This document shows positions 1 to 12,736 of a DNA stretch of 64,000 nt, piece after piece. A program made the translations under genes and the position numbers. The DNA is taken from the NCBI GenBank assembly GCA_965153455.1, contig OZ234500.1, positions 5,518,001 through 5,582,000 on the forward strand. Direction: 5' to 3'. Positions within the stretch are counted from its first letter, which is position 1. Every line of letters begins with the position of its first letter. Source of the stretch: Sphagnum compactum (taxonomy: Eukaryota; Bryophyta; Sphagnopsida; Sphagnales). A model generated the notes under the pieces. That model did no database searches. It saw nothing but the letters and a program-made list of their open reading frames with translations, and was not told the DNA's origin.

Positions 1-2311
1 GAAACAATATCATACCGTTGATGTTAAAGGATGATATCACATTCAAAAGAGTTGTATCTTGATTTGAAAACACAACCTAAATAAATCAACACACATTTAT
101 TAAACCTTAAACTTAAAACCTTAAATAATCATAATGGTAAATGATTTCAACCTATGATTATACAAAAAAAACTACAAATGGAATACAAAAAAGATTTATA
201 ACAACTATGTGTTGAATTTTGTAGTGAATCAACTAAAAATTATATTGAATGGAAGCATTAGCCTTAGAGTTTAAAACTAATTACCCCAAAATATTTATAT
301 ATAACCTAAAAACTTTTAATGGTAAATGTCATAAAAATTAATAACTAGATAAACATATACAAATGCCATACAAAATAATCTTTTAGGAATGAGTGATGGA
401 TTAAAATTGAAACACAAAAAAAATAAAAAATAAAATGAATGAAATAAGAGTTTATTTTCTTACCTTTAGTGTGATCACTTCAACTTGAGGGCCTAATTGA
501 GACCTTTTTCATTCACCTTCAAAAGAAATTAAATGAATCTTGTTGCAAGTATTTGTATGTGAAAATTTGGCCAAATTTCCCCCCCAAAATCCAACCTAGG
601 ATTGATTTTGATTAATGTTGTGCAAATATTCATAAATGTTTAATGTCTTTTTAAATTTAAATTTATCAAGCCTATTCCTTAATTAAATTAAGTACATCTT
701 GCATTAAATGGTCCAAAGTGGAAGTAAAGGACGGTTGCCAAAAAAATTCTCGCAATTTCAATACCCACATTTGGGGTTAATGGTTTATCGTCGGTAGGAG
801 TTTGAATCAAGCTACAAATATACGTTACAACTCTTTTGCAATACCTAGATTTTACATTATAATTTTTGCAATTGAAGTCCACAATTTGCAAGTGCATATG
901 TAGGTATGATGGGCCAGTATGATGATGCGTGGGTAGGTAAGGCTTTGCCATTAAGGAGATGTTTTACTAATAATTAAAGTGGCATTATTAAAAAAATGTA
1001 TCTACTCTCTTAGTTAATTTTTGAAATAAGAATTAGGTAGAAGTTTAACTAGTAAAATATATAGATTTTGCCAAAAAATAGAAGTTTAGCCAAGAAGAAA
1101 TATAAGTTTTGCCAAAAGAAAGAAGTTTAATTAGTAATACATATACATTTAACCAACAAAGAGAAGTTTAACCAGCAAGATATATACGTTTAGTCAAGAG
1201 ATAGAAGTTTAGCCAAGAAATATAAGTTTAGCTAAGAAGAAATATAGGTTTAACTATAAGTTTAACTAATAAGATATATAGGTTTTGCTAAAAGATAAAA
1301 GTTTAGCCAATAAATATAAATTTAACTAAGAAAAAATGTAAGTTTAGCTAAAATATATACATTTAGCCAAGAAGAAATATAGGTTTAATTAAGATATAGA
1401 AGTTAAACCAATAACATATCAACGTTTAGCCAAGAGATAGAAGTTTAACCAAGAAATATAAGTTTAACCAAAAAGAAATATAGGTTTACCAAGAGATAGA
1501 AGTTTAGCCAAGAAATAGAAGTTTAACCAAATAAATAAGTTTAACTAAGAAGAAATATAGGTTTAGTTGAGAGATAGAAGTTTAGCCAAGAAAAAATATA
1601 GGTTTAGCCAAGAAATAAAAGTTAGCTAATAAGATATATATGTTTAGCCAAGAAATATAAGTTTAACAAAAAAAAAAAAAGTTTAACCAAGAAGAAATAT
1701 AGATTTAACCAAGAAATATAAGTTTAACCAAAAAGAAATATAGGTTTAGCCAATAAAAATAAGTTTAACAAAAAATAAATAAAAGTTTAGCCAAAAAAAT
1801 AAGTTTAACCAAGAAAAAATATAGGTTTAGTCAAGAGATAGAAGTTTAGTCAAGAATAGAAGTTAACCAATAAGATATATAAGTTTAGCCAATAGATAGA
1901 AGTTTAACCAATAAAACATATAGGTTTTGTCAAAAGATAGAAGCTTCGTGAAGAACTATAAGTTTAACCAAGAAAAAATATAGGTTTAGCCAAGAAATAA
2001 AAGTTTAACCAAGAGGAAATAAGAGTTTTGCCAAGGTAAGTAAGGGATTAATTGTTAGTTCGTAAGCAGGGCTAAGATTTAGGCCAAGTAGGTAGCTAGG
2101 TGGGTGGGTAGTATGGAGGTCAGGGTTGGAAAAAAATTGGCAACGAAACAAAAAAAAATGGTCAAAGGTCAACAGCCAAAAAAGATTGGCTATAGTAGAA
2201 TGTTGGCTAATGCAAGGTAAAGAGACGAATGAAAAAGAGGTGAATCATCCAGCCCATCCTATGGACAGAACGGTCAACTGGTGCAGTCATGGGGGCTGGT
2301 TCACTCTGGCC
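1..2311. repeat. Left arm of a long inverted repeat
   Basis: This arm reappears in reverse complement at 54215-56325. Matching runs include the first 40 bases (facing 56287-56325), the block around 661-960 (facing 55500-55670) and the inner end 2041-2311 (facing 54215-54480). The inner end of both arms is marked by the same word, TTCACTCTGGCC in this orientation. The arm starts at or before the window edge, so its outer limit is unknown. Relative to its partner it carries about 100 extra bases near 780-850. It holds no convincing gene; small ORFs at 688-951 and 2126-2473 are chance frames. It is most simply a second, oppositely oriented copy of the mobile element whose coding part follows the right arm. 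Confidence 0.85.
1020..2035. repeat. Tandem array of about 20-bp units in the left arm
   Basis: About 1 kb of degenerate direct repeats built on the theme AAGTTTAGCCAAGAAATATA, with units of about 18-24 bases. The reverse complement of the same array occupies 54490-55385 in the other arm. Unit number and order differ between arms, as expected for slippage after the two copies separated. Confidence 0.9.
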
Positions 2312-3216
2312 CATAAATTGCACAAAATTTTGACTCAATGGAGGCCTGTGAAATGCTCCATGAAAGGTTTGATGAAGATGTGTAATCCCCCATGAAAGAG
2401 AGTAATTCCTGATGAAGATTTGAAGCTCCCAGGAGGGAAATTCAGTTCTATAAAACCCACTCTCTGTAGCCAAAGACTTGTAAGCATGAGAAATGTTACA
2501 AACTCTATTATGAGAATGGTAGCTGCTTGCAGCTTGCCATGACTACCCATTGTTTCATATGGCAACTGACCTGCTTCTTCTTCTTCTTCTCCTTCAGTCT
2601 CCTTCACATCTCATAAGTCATCTCAAACAGCTGCACATGCAACAAACTCTCAACAGAACCGGGCATGTCAATATTTCACCACCCAAAAATAAAAACAAAA
2701 GATAAAGTTACAAGAGATTTCCACATATGTATCTATCTTTTTGTCAATTCTACAAAAGATATGAGATTGCTAATGGCATGGGGTCCACAGTCCAAAGGTA
2801 AAGGACTCAAAGGTCTTGGAAGTTGGACCCCATGGTAGTAGTAGAGCCTCCAATGATGACCAACCATAGCCATGCATAAGATCCATTAGTCTTCATTCCC
2901 TTTCCCAGAGACGGCAAGCGTGTGCAAGCGTGTGCCATTCTGTTGTGGATGGATGATCACTACAGAACCAATATGTGCAATGATTAAGTTATGCACAGTT
3001 CTCCAATCTAAATTATCGTTCTTCTTGTTTGGACATGAGTAGCTCAGTTTGCTGAGAACTTAATCATGGCCCTGGCCCCCACTACCTTATCACGGATCTT
3101 TCAAATTGTGCAGAGTTCTTGAGGATACCTGATCAAAGGTTTTTCAATTGTGCAAATTTCCAAGTGGTGAACTAATTTAAGTGTGAGGAAACCAAGAAGC
3201 TTGCAGGTCCTCATTA

Positions 3217-3508
3217 GAGCATCTGCACTCACACCCACCTCCTCCTCCAGTGTTTCTCATATGGTAAACAGACAGGGTAAAATATTCCCCCATCCCCACC
3301 ATAAACATGAAAAATTGGACAGTAGAAAGTGAGAGAATGCCATCACCAGAGACTTTTTTCCCAATTTTGTGAGGTCCAAGAAATGGTGTTGAATGTTAAA
3401 AAACACGAAGATTGCACTACAAAATCAGAAACCTCCAAAAAAATTGCAGATAAAGGTTGTCAGCCCAGTGATAGAGTCCTAAAAACGGGTTGTGGGGTGG
3501 ACATGCTC
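3217..3508. mobile_element. Tourist-like (PIF/Harbinger) miniature element, 292 bp
   Basis: The left end reads GAGCATCTGCACTCACACCC and the right end, in reverse complement, reads GAGCATGTCCACCCCACAAC. These match the ends of the elements at 12222, 15160, 31164 and 53790. TTA precedes the left end but TAG follows the right end, so the target duplication is imperfect. Internal words such as CATGAAAAATTGGACAGTAG resemble the interior of the 31164-32107 element, so the two are relatives. It encodes nothing. Confidence 0.7.
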
Positions 3509-4309
3509 TAGAGGCAAGTTGCAAGCCTATGTGATATCACCTTGCAATTTTTAGAGCTAGGAAATTGGATGGTGTGGACTATGAGAGGGTTAGGATCATG
3601 ATTTCATGAACACTATAAGAGTCCCTAGGAAGAAAATCACGAGTACAACAGGTGCCAAGTGGATATTGTGAATGGGTCATGTACCTTTTACTGTATCACC
3701 TTGTCTTTACTCAGCTGCTATAAGTTTGTTGTTGTAGTGAGCAAGAAAACTTTGTGAATCTCTCTTTACCTCCAGACTCCCCTACCAATTGTTGGGTTGG
3801 AATGGATTGGATTGAGTGAGGATTTGCCTGGTTATTCTGTAGCTTGTCAACTGATTGAATGTTTTCTGGGCGTATTATAACTTATATGTTGTCCAGTATT
3901 CCAAGTTATGTGTTGAATATGTTGTGTACAACCATTTTGAGTGTTCGTATTCTCCTCTAGTGTAGTGGTTTCCATTTTGTAAAGTTTCACAGGTTTCTTC
4001 ATCAAAGCTCTGATGGGTGGAGATTCTATTGGAACCAGCACAGAACCAACACAAAAGTTCATTCATTGGATCTGATACTCATCATGCCACAGATTGGAGT
4101 GGATATGAATGATGGCTTGTGAGAGTGTTGTGTGTTTGTCTGGATACATGAAGTCAGTCCTCAACAACTGAGTTCTTTTGACTTACATGCATGATGCATA
4201 GAGAGCAGTACGTTTTCAGCTGTCCAAGGTTGTAAAATTCTATAACATTTGCAACATATAATTCGATATCATTCACAACATTTAAGTGCCAGTTTACTCA
4301 AGACAAACT

Positions 4310-4360
4310 CCTCAAAATAATTCAAGGCTCCAATTCTAACAATCTCATTGGTCACAAAGG
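4310..4360. repeat. Single copy of a dispersed repeat
   Basis: The words CTCAAAATAATTCAAGGCTC and AATCTCATTGGTCACAAAGG closely match the start of the three tandem units at 30150-30730. It is an isolated, partial copy of the same repeat family. Confidence 0.7.
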
Positions 4361-5483
4361 TTTCTTTTCACACCTATTCTCAAGGGCCCATCTAGTATCT
4401 GCACTTGTGTTTATTTCTTATCCAAATATTATAACCCATGATTACATAGACAAGTTTAAAACTTTGCTTGATACTCAAGAAAAGCACCAAGAATACATGA
4501 AACTATAAAAGCTAAATCAATATAACCTCCAGGGTGATGATTCAATGGTACGGTCCTCATTTGATACCACAAAAGTCAGTGGTTGAAACTTGTTGGTGAG
4601 CAAGACTTGAAATTATGGGGTAATGCCAAAACCTTGTCAAGTTGGATCTACATTATGTTTCAAAAAAAGAAGGAAAAATTTATCAACAGAGTTAGGAAGT
4701 TCTATGAGCAGCACACCTGCTTGCAAGTATTGCTAGCACTTCAGCCATTAGTTGTAGGTGCATGATGTTTCAGGAGTTCGAAAATGCTTCAGAAGTTTCA
4801 ACTAGAGTTTGAACAAGCTGCAAAGTGCAAACCAGTGCAAAGTATGAAGTGCAACCCAGTGAACATTATGCAAAGAGCAAAGTGCAAACCAGTGAACATT
4901 GTGTGGTTATTTGAGTTTATAAAGAATGGCCTGTTCTGGTTTTTTGGGGAAAAAAATGATAATAAAAAAACCATTGGTTTTGGCTATTTCAAAATCCTCA
5001 AAGAACTGATGGGTTCCATGAAAACAGCAGTAAAGAATTGGCAAGTTTCATGAAAGAACCCATAAAGAACCAACGGTTTTAAGGAAAGAGCCAGTTGGCA
5101 GTTTTCATGAAAGAACCAATAAAGAACTGGCTGTTTGATAGGCAGTTGTGTGATTTTGACAAAAGAAAAATTTGGGAGCCATGGCTATATACCAGAATTG
5201 GTTCTTTGATCTTTTGACAACCATGGTCATGAAGTTCCCAAAAAATGAACCCACAATTTACAGTAATAACAACACCTGGTGAACATTCCTCAAAATGTCT
5301 ACCAAATGAAAACTACAACATCCAAGGTTGCAATCTCTCCCTTTGAAGAGAGGGGCAGAACCAAAAAATTGTATATTCATAGTGATCACCAAATTGGGTT
5401 GCTTATAAATTTGTGGGTGAAGAAGAAGGATTGAAGAAACATATGAGTCATGTGAAACAGCAAATGCTGAAATTTCCCTGTAC

Positions 5484-5575
5484 GACCCTAAAAACCCTAC
5501 ACCCTAAACCCTTACAATTCCTCTAAACCCTAAAACCTAAACCCTACAATTTTCCTAAACCCTGAACCCTACAAT
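5484..5575. repeat. Degenerate telomere-like tract
   Basis: CCCTAAA-type words recur about eight times with interruptions (ACCCTACACCCTAAACCC, CTAAACCCTAAAACCTAAAC, CCTAAACCCTGAACCCTAC). The unit is that of plant telomeres. The short length and interruptions argue for an interstitial remnant or a telo-box-like promoter or UTR motif cluster rather than a chromosome end. Confidence 0.65.
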
Positions 5576-5919
5576 GTTCTGTAGGAAATGCTGCAATCTG
5601 CCGCGGTTCCTACATGCAGCCATGGATGCTTTTCTTCTGTACAATTGTGATTTGCTTCTGGGATGTGTACATTGATGAAGTTCCAGGCTGCTCAATTCCA
5701 AGGAAATTGTGGCTGAATTCGCATCAGCTTGATCATCAATCTGCAGTTCTAATCCGAGGAGTATTTGGAGGACATTGAGGAAAATTCATGTCTAGAACTA
5801 CAAAAGAATGTTGGGTTTTGTTTCGTCGAGATCATGCCGAAAGAATGTTCGAACAAGGATTTTGTTTTGTGGAGAGACGCAGAAAAAAATTCAAATTGGT
5901 GGGTTGTGTGTGTATTGGA

Positions 5920-7704
5920 CTAGTTGATTTTGGAGCAGATTCTGCGAATTTCGCCCTGTGAGCCTGTAAGGACTCCGATGTTACCCATTTTCACGATCGC
6001 TTGAGCGAAGCGGCTATCGAAGTGGGTAGATTGCCCCGCAAAAGACGTCACCAATGCCGACGTTGTGGGGTCTTGAGTCAGCTCCTGGTCGATCTGCATT
6101 ACGCCATGGTTCTGCTTCAGCTGCTGGTAGTAGCTGGTGTCGAAGACGAACTCTGTGCCTTGGTCTAGTGCCACTGTATTGCCTAGGCCGTTCAGCTGCG
6201 GGCCGCACACGGACTTCAAGGAGGATGCTAGAGATGGTGCCATGTTCGGGTCTTGGTGTCCCGTTCCACTGTAATTGTACAGACGGTTGAAGAAGAATTC
6301 GCAGTGTGCCACTCCTACTGTGTGAGCTCCTAGGAGAGTAACCATGTCCTGGAGTGTGAGGCCGCGTCCCTGGAATGCGGAAGCCGCTGAGGCTACACTC
6401 ATGGTCGGACCTGGTATATTCACTGAAGACGCCAACGATACTCGGCTGTCTCTCCGCCCCGTCGGGACTTCGTAAGTGCTTCCCCCAGCCTGCAAAAATC
6501 ACAGCGAGGGAAATGCTCAGAATCATCTTGAGAAAAGCCCGATTGAAATTCTTGATCGATTGTTCCATCAATTTGGGTGTCTTTCCATTAGGATGCTGTG
6601 ATCACAGTTATACACTCTGCTGTGATCTGAGCACAGCAGCCTAATGGAAAACCACTCGTGACAGAGAACCTCTCATGACAATGGGCCTTGTTTCTTGCTG
6701 GATGGATGGGCACTTTCCCCTTGGAGAGGTGCAACTGCGCTCAAAATATGTAGTTAATCAATGTTGGAACGTGAGGTGGGGGGAAAAAAAAAAAGACTCG
6801 TTCCAGTTCATGGTGAGTCACAATTTGAGTCACAGCTCTCAAAGATCTTGCAGCATTTGGTCAATGCTTGACTGATAAAACTGTGAGATGACTCTGAGCG
6901 AGGAAAACACCATCCGATCTTAGAGTAGCACAAAATTTCCACAAGCTCCAGGTGGAAAAAAATAATGAAAAGTTGTTGTGATCACAGAATCTCTGATCGC
7001 AATAGCCTAATGGAAAGATGTCCTTACAATGACGACGACGTCGCGAGTGGCGAGGGCGATGATGTCGGCGCAGGAGACAATGCCGGGGCAAGCCTCCTCA
7101 ACAGCGGCCTTGGCGGTCTCGATAAGATCCATTCCGTGCAATGTTAGGTTAGGGAGAGCATCCAGTTCCGCCTTGTTGGTCGGCGTGCTGACAATCAGAT
7201 TCGATGCATCACATCCCTGCAACAGATGATCCACACCCACAACGCACAAACTCAAATTCCCCGGACTGCAAGTGCGCAATGGCTAGCAGCTGGTAGTCGC
7301 GTTGCGAAATCTTCGCAAAAGAAAAAGATTTTCAAAGTGGACCCAACGAGTGTGTCATGTAGTGCAGCTATGGTGATTTTTTTTCCTTCTGGATGATCGA
7401 GACTTAGAAGTACCGCAGGTGCAATAACAAGATTGTGTACCTGGACAAAGCAGTCGTGAAAAAACATACGAAGAAGGCCAGCGGTGATGGTCTTGTCGAC
7501 GTTCCATTTCGTTTGCGTCGCCTTCTGTATCAGCGACTCTGCCGACGGACACGACGTTGCATAGAACCCGATCTTCAATGACGACCGCGTGCTAGTAGCT
7601 GCGTCTGCCGAGCTGATATTCGCCGCACCCAAAACCATCAAGCTCAGGACAACAGAAGCGATCAACACATTCCTGGCAGCTATAAACTTCCTTCCCAGCT
7701 CCAT
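5920..7704 (-). CDS. Class III (secretory) peroxidase, three exons
   Basis: Three exons on the minus strand: 7441-7704, 7028-7216 and 5920-6489, giving 340 residues. Both introns have GT-AG ends (donors CAG/GTACAC and ATT/GTAAGG) and phase 0. Residues 1 to about 35 form a signal peptide. The distal-histidine motif FHDCF is at about 82-86, and the calcium site VQGCDAS spans the first junction. [10 protein letters not shown] follows, then LATRD. The proximal-histidine motif GAHTVGVAHC lies in exon 3. All eight cysteines expected in the family are visible, and the length is normal. Members oxidise phenolics or other donors with hydrogen peroxide in the apoplast, cell wall or vacuole. Intron 2 carries a miniature inverted-repeat element. 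The closest paralogue in the window is at 19839-21301, with exon 3 of identical length. The specific substrate cannot be told. Confidence 0.93.
6580..7018. mobile_element. Miniature inverted-repeat element inside peroxidase intron 2
   Basis: The left end reads TCTTTCCATTAGGATGCTGT and the right end, in reverse complement, reads TCTTTCCATTAGGCTATTGC. The terminal repeat continues imperfectly through a GTGATCACAG word on both sides. A second inverted copy of the end at about 6640-6650 makes 6581-6650 a nearly perfect hairpin by itself. The element fills most of intron 2, and its right end stops about five bases short of the GTAAGG donor. No clear target duplication is seen, so the superfamily is not assigned. 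Confidence 0.7.
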
Positions 7705-7789
7705 GCTTGTTATATATCACTGAATCTCCAAGAAGGACTGCGATGGATCGTCCTTAGACTAACTTCAACCAGTTTTCCACTATCCAAAT

Positions 7790-7795
7790 TTTATA
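7790..7795 (-). promoter_or_regulatory. Probable TATA box of the peroxidase
   Basis: On the minus strand the sequence reads TATAAA in the context GTATAAAATT, about 86 bases upstream of the ATG at 7704. This spacing would leave a 5' leader of roughly 50-60 bases. A second TATA-like word at about 7715 is too close to the start codon. Confidence 0.5.
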
Positions 7796-9637
7796 CTCCT
7801 GTGATCCCACTACTAGACTTCAGATCAAAATCAGCAGATAAGACCTCTAGTAGAGCGAAAAAAAAAACAATTCTCCTGCAACTTCTCTAGACTCCTCGGA
7901 TTTGCTTCAAACTCGACCTTCACAGTTGGCTGCTGTGTGTGTAATTAATTTTTTGCATCTGTGAACTCAAAAATTAAAATCCGAGTGCAACAATTTTATA
8001 GACTGATACTCCAATTTCTCGTTTCTGATTTGACACTCATAGGACTTCCCAAATAGGTGATAAAAAGTCTTGGAATCTAGAATGCAGACTTGCAGGTGAG
8101 GATGATTCTCCTCAGCTCATGAGATCTGTCCCTTGAGCTACTCTTCTTTTATACTCTGCAATTCCAGAGAGACTTGCATCGGGGGCAGCTAGCTGTAGAC
8201 TACTACTGGCACTACAAGCTAGAAGACTTGTGCAAACCCAAAGGAGAGAAAATTTTGGTTGGCGCGTGAGTTCAATGCCCTCGAAAGATCATGGCAAGCA
8301 AGACGACAAAAAGACTTGCTTGCTCGCACGCAGTGCGCAGACGAGGACAGCTCGAATTTTCCCTCTGATTCCCTGCATTTCTCATGCAATTTTTTAATAC
8401 AAATTTTTAATGCTTTTCTGATGGTTTTTAACTCTTTTTTTTCACTGCATTTTCTGACATGGGTTTTCTTTGGGTTGCATTTCTGGTAGTTCAAAGTTCA
8501 AAGCAGTGTTAGTCAGATATATATACCCATGTGCATGATATATAGTTTGGTGTACGCACAGTGGTGTATCCAAGTGATGAAACCCGGCCAAACTTCATAA
8601 AATGTAAACACCCAAGAAAGGGAGAGAACTTGAGGTATGGTTCTTACTTTTCAAGTGACACTGGAATGATTTTCTGAGGTTGAAGGTTTGGACTCTTGCA
8701 ACTTTGCGAGGGTATAACTTTTTGCTCAGATCTCCGATTGGGGCGAGGTCTAAAGCAAAGTTGTAGCTCTTGTCGAAAGAAACAAGCCGCAAGGACCAAA
8801 GTCGAGGCAAGCAAACAGCCCAAAAGAGGTGTGCCACACCGAGGTAATGGAACCACTAAGTACCCAAACCTCCAGCTAGTACCTTACCAAGCTGGTACAA
8901 CGGGTGGCAATATTAGCCCGTACCAATACCATTACCAATATCCTATTTATACCAGTTTTAATATTGGGCGTATATCAACGTTGTCAAGTTCTTGAATTTT
9001 ATCAGGTTTCAGGTTGGGTTATAAAGTTAAATTATCAGGTCTTGCCACCAAAGGTTCCAAAAGAAAACTGCCATTGGAACTTAACCAAAAGAATCGGCTT
9101 CTCTTTACAATTGAATCAAAATTGGAACTAGGTTGTTGCCATTGGAAAATGATGAAAACCTGCCAATCATTACTAACATAAAACACCCAAAAAAAAGGGG
9201 AAAAAAAGCTATAAGATAGGAAGACCCAAGTCCTAACAAATGAAAAAAAACCTCCAAAGAAGGTGGACCGCAAGGGAAACTAGAGCAAATCAAGTACTTG
9301 AAACCTTCCCCCTCCTCAATCTCAAGAAGCATTTTAAATAAGGAGAGGGGAGGACCACCCAAAAACAATGCCTAGCTAAAAAGAACTCTCACCTATGATA
9401 ATCACTTGCCTCGAAATAGAAGTTGTTTATGTTCACAACGACATCATCGACATCATTTACATGTAAAATGAACACAAAATTGAAAGAAGAGGGTTTCCAA
9501 TGCTCTTTGCTCTTCATGTCATGTTAGCACATCGATGAAGAAAATTGTTGGTCTACTATGGGTAAAAGTAGGAACATGTCTATCAGATATCAATCATACT
9601 AAATGTCATTTTTTAAACCTGAATTGCAATTGTCATT

Positions 9638-9777
9638 CACTAATAGAAAAACCCCATTTTGTGACTTATTTTAGGTGATTTAAAATGTCATGTGCAACTA
9701 TGCAAGTCTCCAAAATAATTGCAAATGACACTTTTAATCAACTAAAACAAGTCGCAAATGGAGTTTTTCTTTTAGTG
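9638..9777. mobile_element. CACTA-type (En/Spm) miniature element, 140 bp
   Basis: The element starts CACTAATAGAAAAACCCCAT and its right end, in reverse complement, starts CACTAAAAGAAAAACTCCAT. CACTA...TAGTG termini are diagnostic of the CACTA superfamily. The repeats run for about 35 bases with few mismatches. The flanks are ATT on the left and ATA on the right, so the usual 3-bp duplication is imperfect. It has no coding capacity. Confidence 0.8.
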
Positions 9778-12221
9778 ATAACAATCTCATGAGATAGAGT
9801 TGTTTGCGAAGCCAAATCTACTTGAATTGGGTCAGAAATGATGACATCGACCAATGTCCAAACACCATCCACTGAAATCACAATGCCAACCCATCAATGC
9901 GAAGAATGAAAGGCAAAAGGCGAAAGAACATGGGTCTATTCATCTAAAACGCGAAATCTCGCATCCCTCTCAATAGACACAAAAGCATTTCGCACAACAT
10001 CATGGAAGTTGTCCTCTCCCCACCATGGGTGCAACAAAGAATGTGAATCCCCATAGGATCCAAAGGTTAATCACAAATGCAATGTGACAAACCAAAGGTT
10101 AAAGGATGGGGGAGGCCCAACCAAGTGAACAACATAATGGAAAAAATGTTTGGAACTAACCAAAAAAATTCATTAATTGAGTAGACAACGATGCCCTCAC
10201 ACCTAGACCTGCACAAGATCACAAATGTGTTCAATGCAAATCAAATGATAAATCAAATATGATGCTAGAAAAAAAATAGTTATGTAATTTTTTAAAAAAT
10301 ATTTTCCTCAAGCCGATCTACTCCTTTTTCTACCAATAGCTCAAATGAGAGCACACATCATGCCACCATTGAGGGAAAAAGCTTACATGTTAACCTCATG
10401 TAACATAAATAGTTGTAAGAATAGTGATTTTGTATTGTTTGTTCCTATCACCTCCAATAAAAATGGGCAAAAGTCCAATAAGAACCTAGAAGCTATGGTA
10501 GGGGCAATTAAAACCCAATTCTTTAGAGAGGCCATTCAAACAATGCCTTATACGAAAATGAACCTAACCCTCCATTATAAATGGGGAAACAAACTTGTCA
10601 ATGGACTAAAGGAGCTTGAGGGCACTCCAAAGAACTTAGGTTTAAAGGTCTTTCAATAACTCCAAACAAGGTTGAATTGAAAATAACGAGCTAACACAAA
10701 ACTTGAAAAAAAATGAAACAATGGAACAAACAAAAAAACTTCTAAACAAAACACCAAAAGAGATCACAAATGTTACCTAGACATCCTAACTTTAAAAATG
10801 CATCAACATGGTGAACATCCTCGTTTAAAACTTCTTGCAAAAATAATGATGAAAAGAAACCAAAACCAAAAAGAACACATAAGATCCTAATGTTATTGAT
10901 AATGCAACAAAAATTAAGTGGGAAAGTGAACTCAAAAGGCAAGTTAAAAGGGGCCCAACTTGAACATTTGCAAAGTTGAATAACTAACTGTACATAAGCC
11001 AATTTGGAGGCAAAATGATTAAAGGTTAAGGGAACAACATGGGCAAGACTAAAGATATAGGTGTTGTCAGCGCAAGGAAAAAAAGAGACAAGAAAAAATT
11101 GTTCGAAAAACAACACAAAACATGAAAACAAGTGAAAACAAAAAGAGGCCTAACAAAAAAATCACCTTGACACGTGCTCATAAATAAAGGATGATAATCA
11201 AATCTCTCAAAAGGGAGCAATGACTGAAGAACAAAAGAATATGAAAAGCATAAAAAAAATTCAATTCTCTACATACATAATTACATTTGATTGGATGTAT
11301 ATAATTAATATTACATAATCTTTATTTTAGGTTAATTACACTCTTTTTTGTTGAGTTTAGTTGTGTGTAATGGAGATAAAACCCAACCTTGTTTTAAATC
11401 AGACCAAAATTGAACTTTGTTTCAAAATCCAAAGAATGAGTTTCAAGATTAAATCAAAATCTCCGTCAAAAAAAAAAGAAAAAGGTTAGAACCAAAATCA
11501 AAGGCTCTTTTTGAAATAAAAAAACTAAACAACATTATTATATATCAATGTAGGCAACCTCCCAAGCTTTTAGTTAAACCCAAAGGCTCATATTAGTATG
11601 AATTGGACTAAAACCAACACCATTTTGTTGCAATCAACACAAGAACTGAACCATGGAACTAATAACCTTGTGTTATTCGTAGAAATACGAAACAACTCTT
11701 GAACACATGTTCTTTAGGTAAGCAAGTTCAATTTATTTTTTAAAAACTTGCAAATAAATTTAATTTTATTAGTAAATGATTAATTTTAATTAGCTATAAA
11801 ACTAAAATCTATAGTTTTAATTTATTATAAAACTTCATACCTACTATAATACCTTGGTGGCTTCAACACAAATTATATTATTCTTAAAAATGCTGAAACT
11901 TTCAAAAATTACTTTCCTTGAAGAAAAAAATATTTTGAAAGAAAATGAAGAATCTTCAAATTCAATTAATTATTGAACATTCATGTGCTCAAGCTGCCCT
12001 TATATTACAATATACAGTTTTTACTCTTAGGCTTTGGGAGTGTGTAGTGTATACATGGAACAAGACTTGATTTTCAAACTGAGTATAGATGTTCCTGAAA
12101 TTGGAAAAAAGGTGCCACAACCGAAACCTCCAAGTGTAAAGGTTTGAAGATTGAAGCCAACCCAGAGAACATGCTAAAATATTTTTATCTAGTGTTGAAA
12201 CAGAGACCAAAGTTACTCTTA

Positions 12222-12736
12222 GAGCATGCATGGCGGTGCTGAGTATGTGACCCTGCACATTAAAATCAGATGAAGAAAGTCAAAATATGTTGGTTTAGCT
12301 CAGGAAAATAGTTTTGCTCTTGCGCGTCCCAATGAGGCAAGTGCATAGATCCCTTTCTTTACCTTTTACTATTATAAAAGTTTTTAGTTTGCAGGATTCC
12401 TTTAGGATTAGACAGGTTCTGACTTCTGACTTAGACCATAGTCTGCAATCGGAATTCATATGCGGGCAGTTTGCTCAGGCTCAGGCTGGTGAAATGCGCA
12501 GCAAAGCTGTGCACCTCCTAGAGAAGAGTGTAATAAATATGATCTGTGTTACTTCGCATCTTTTCTTAGCCAATCAATCATAATAGCAATGTGGTTTGCT
12601 ATTAGTAGTTCACACATATCTGCAGTCCTATCCTAGTTTCAGTTTTATGGGTGGGGTTGCAGAAATGTAAATAACTAAGCTTGGAGGTGAGGATTTTTTT
12701 TGCAGGGTCACATACTAAGCACTGGGGGAGATGCTC
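12222..12736. mobile_element. Tourist-like element, 515 bp, copy 1
   Basis: The left end GAGCATGCATGGCGGTGCTG pairs with the reverse complement of the right end, GAGCATCTCCCCCAGTGCTT, and both continue into AGTATGTGACCCTGC. TTA precedes the element and TCA follows it, an almost intact TWA-type duplication. A shorter relative at 53790-54153 shares internal words such as TTTGCTATTAGTAGT and CAGTTTTATGGGTGGGGTTG. The ORF at 12314-12583 lies wholly inside and is not a gene. Confidence 0.8.

Larger units (their letters stand above)
2312..5919. other. Gene-free stretch with small repeats
   Basis: No coding region is supported here. The stretch holds a Tourist-like element (3217-3508), one copy of a dispersed repeat (4310-4360), short direct repeats at about 4800-5130 (units such as AAGTGCAAACCAGTGAACAT and TTCATGAAAGAACC) and a telomere-like tract (5484-5575). 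The rest, toward 5920, is the 3' flank of the peroxidase gene. Confidence 0.6.

Noticed and set aside
6014-6571. 185-codon minus-strand ORF overlapping the peroxidase
   Set aside because: It is an out-of-frame reading of exon 3; the in-frame peroxidase has full family motifs.
8640-8880. Sequence resembling noncoding retrotransposon DNA (AACTTTTTGCTCAGATCTCC and neighbours)
   Set aside because: The wording seemed familiar, but no LTR, primer-binding site or pol motif could be found, so no element is called.
10345-10659. 104-codon plus-strand ORF
   Set aside because: No family motif, no splice or promoter support, ordinary AT-rich composition.
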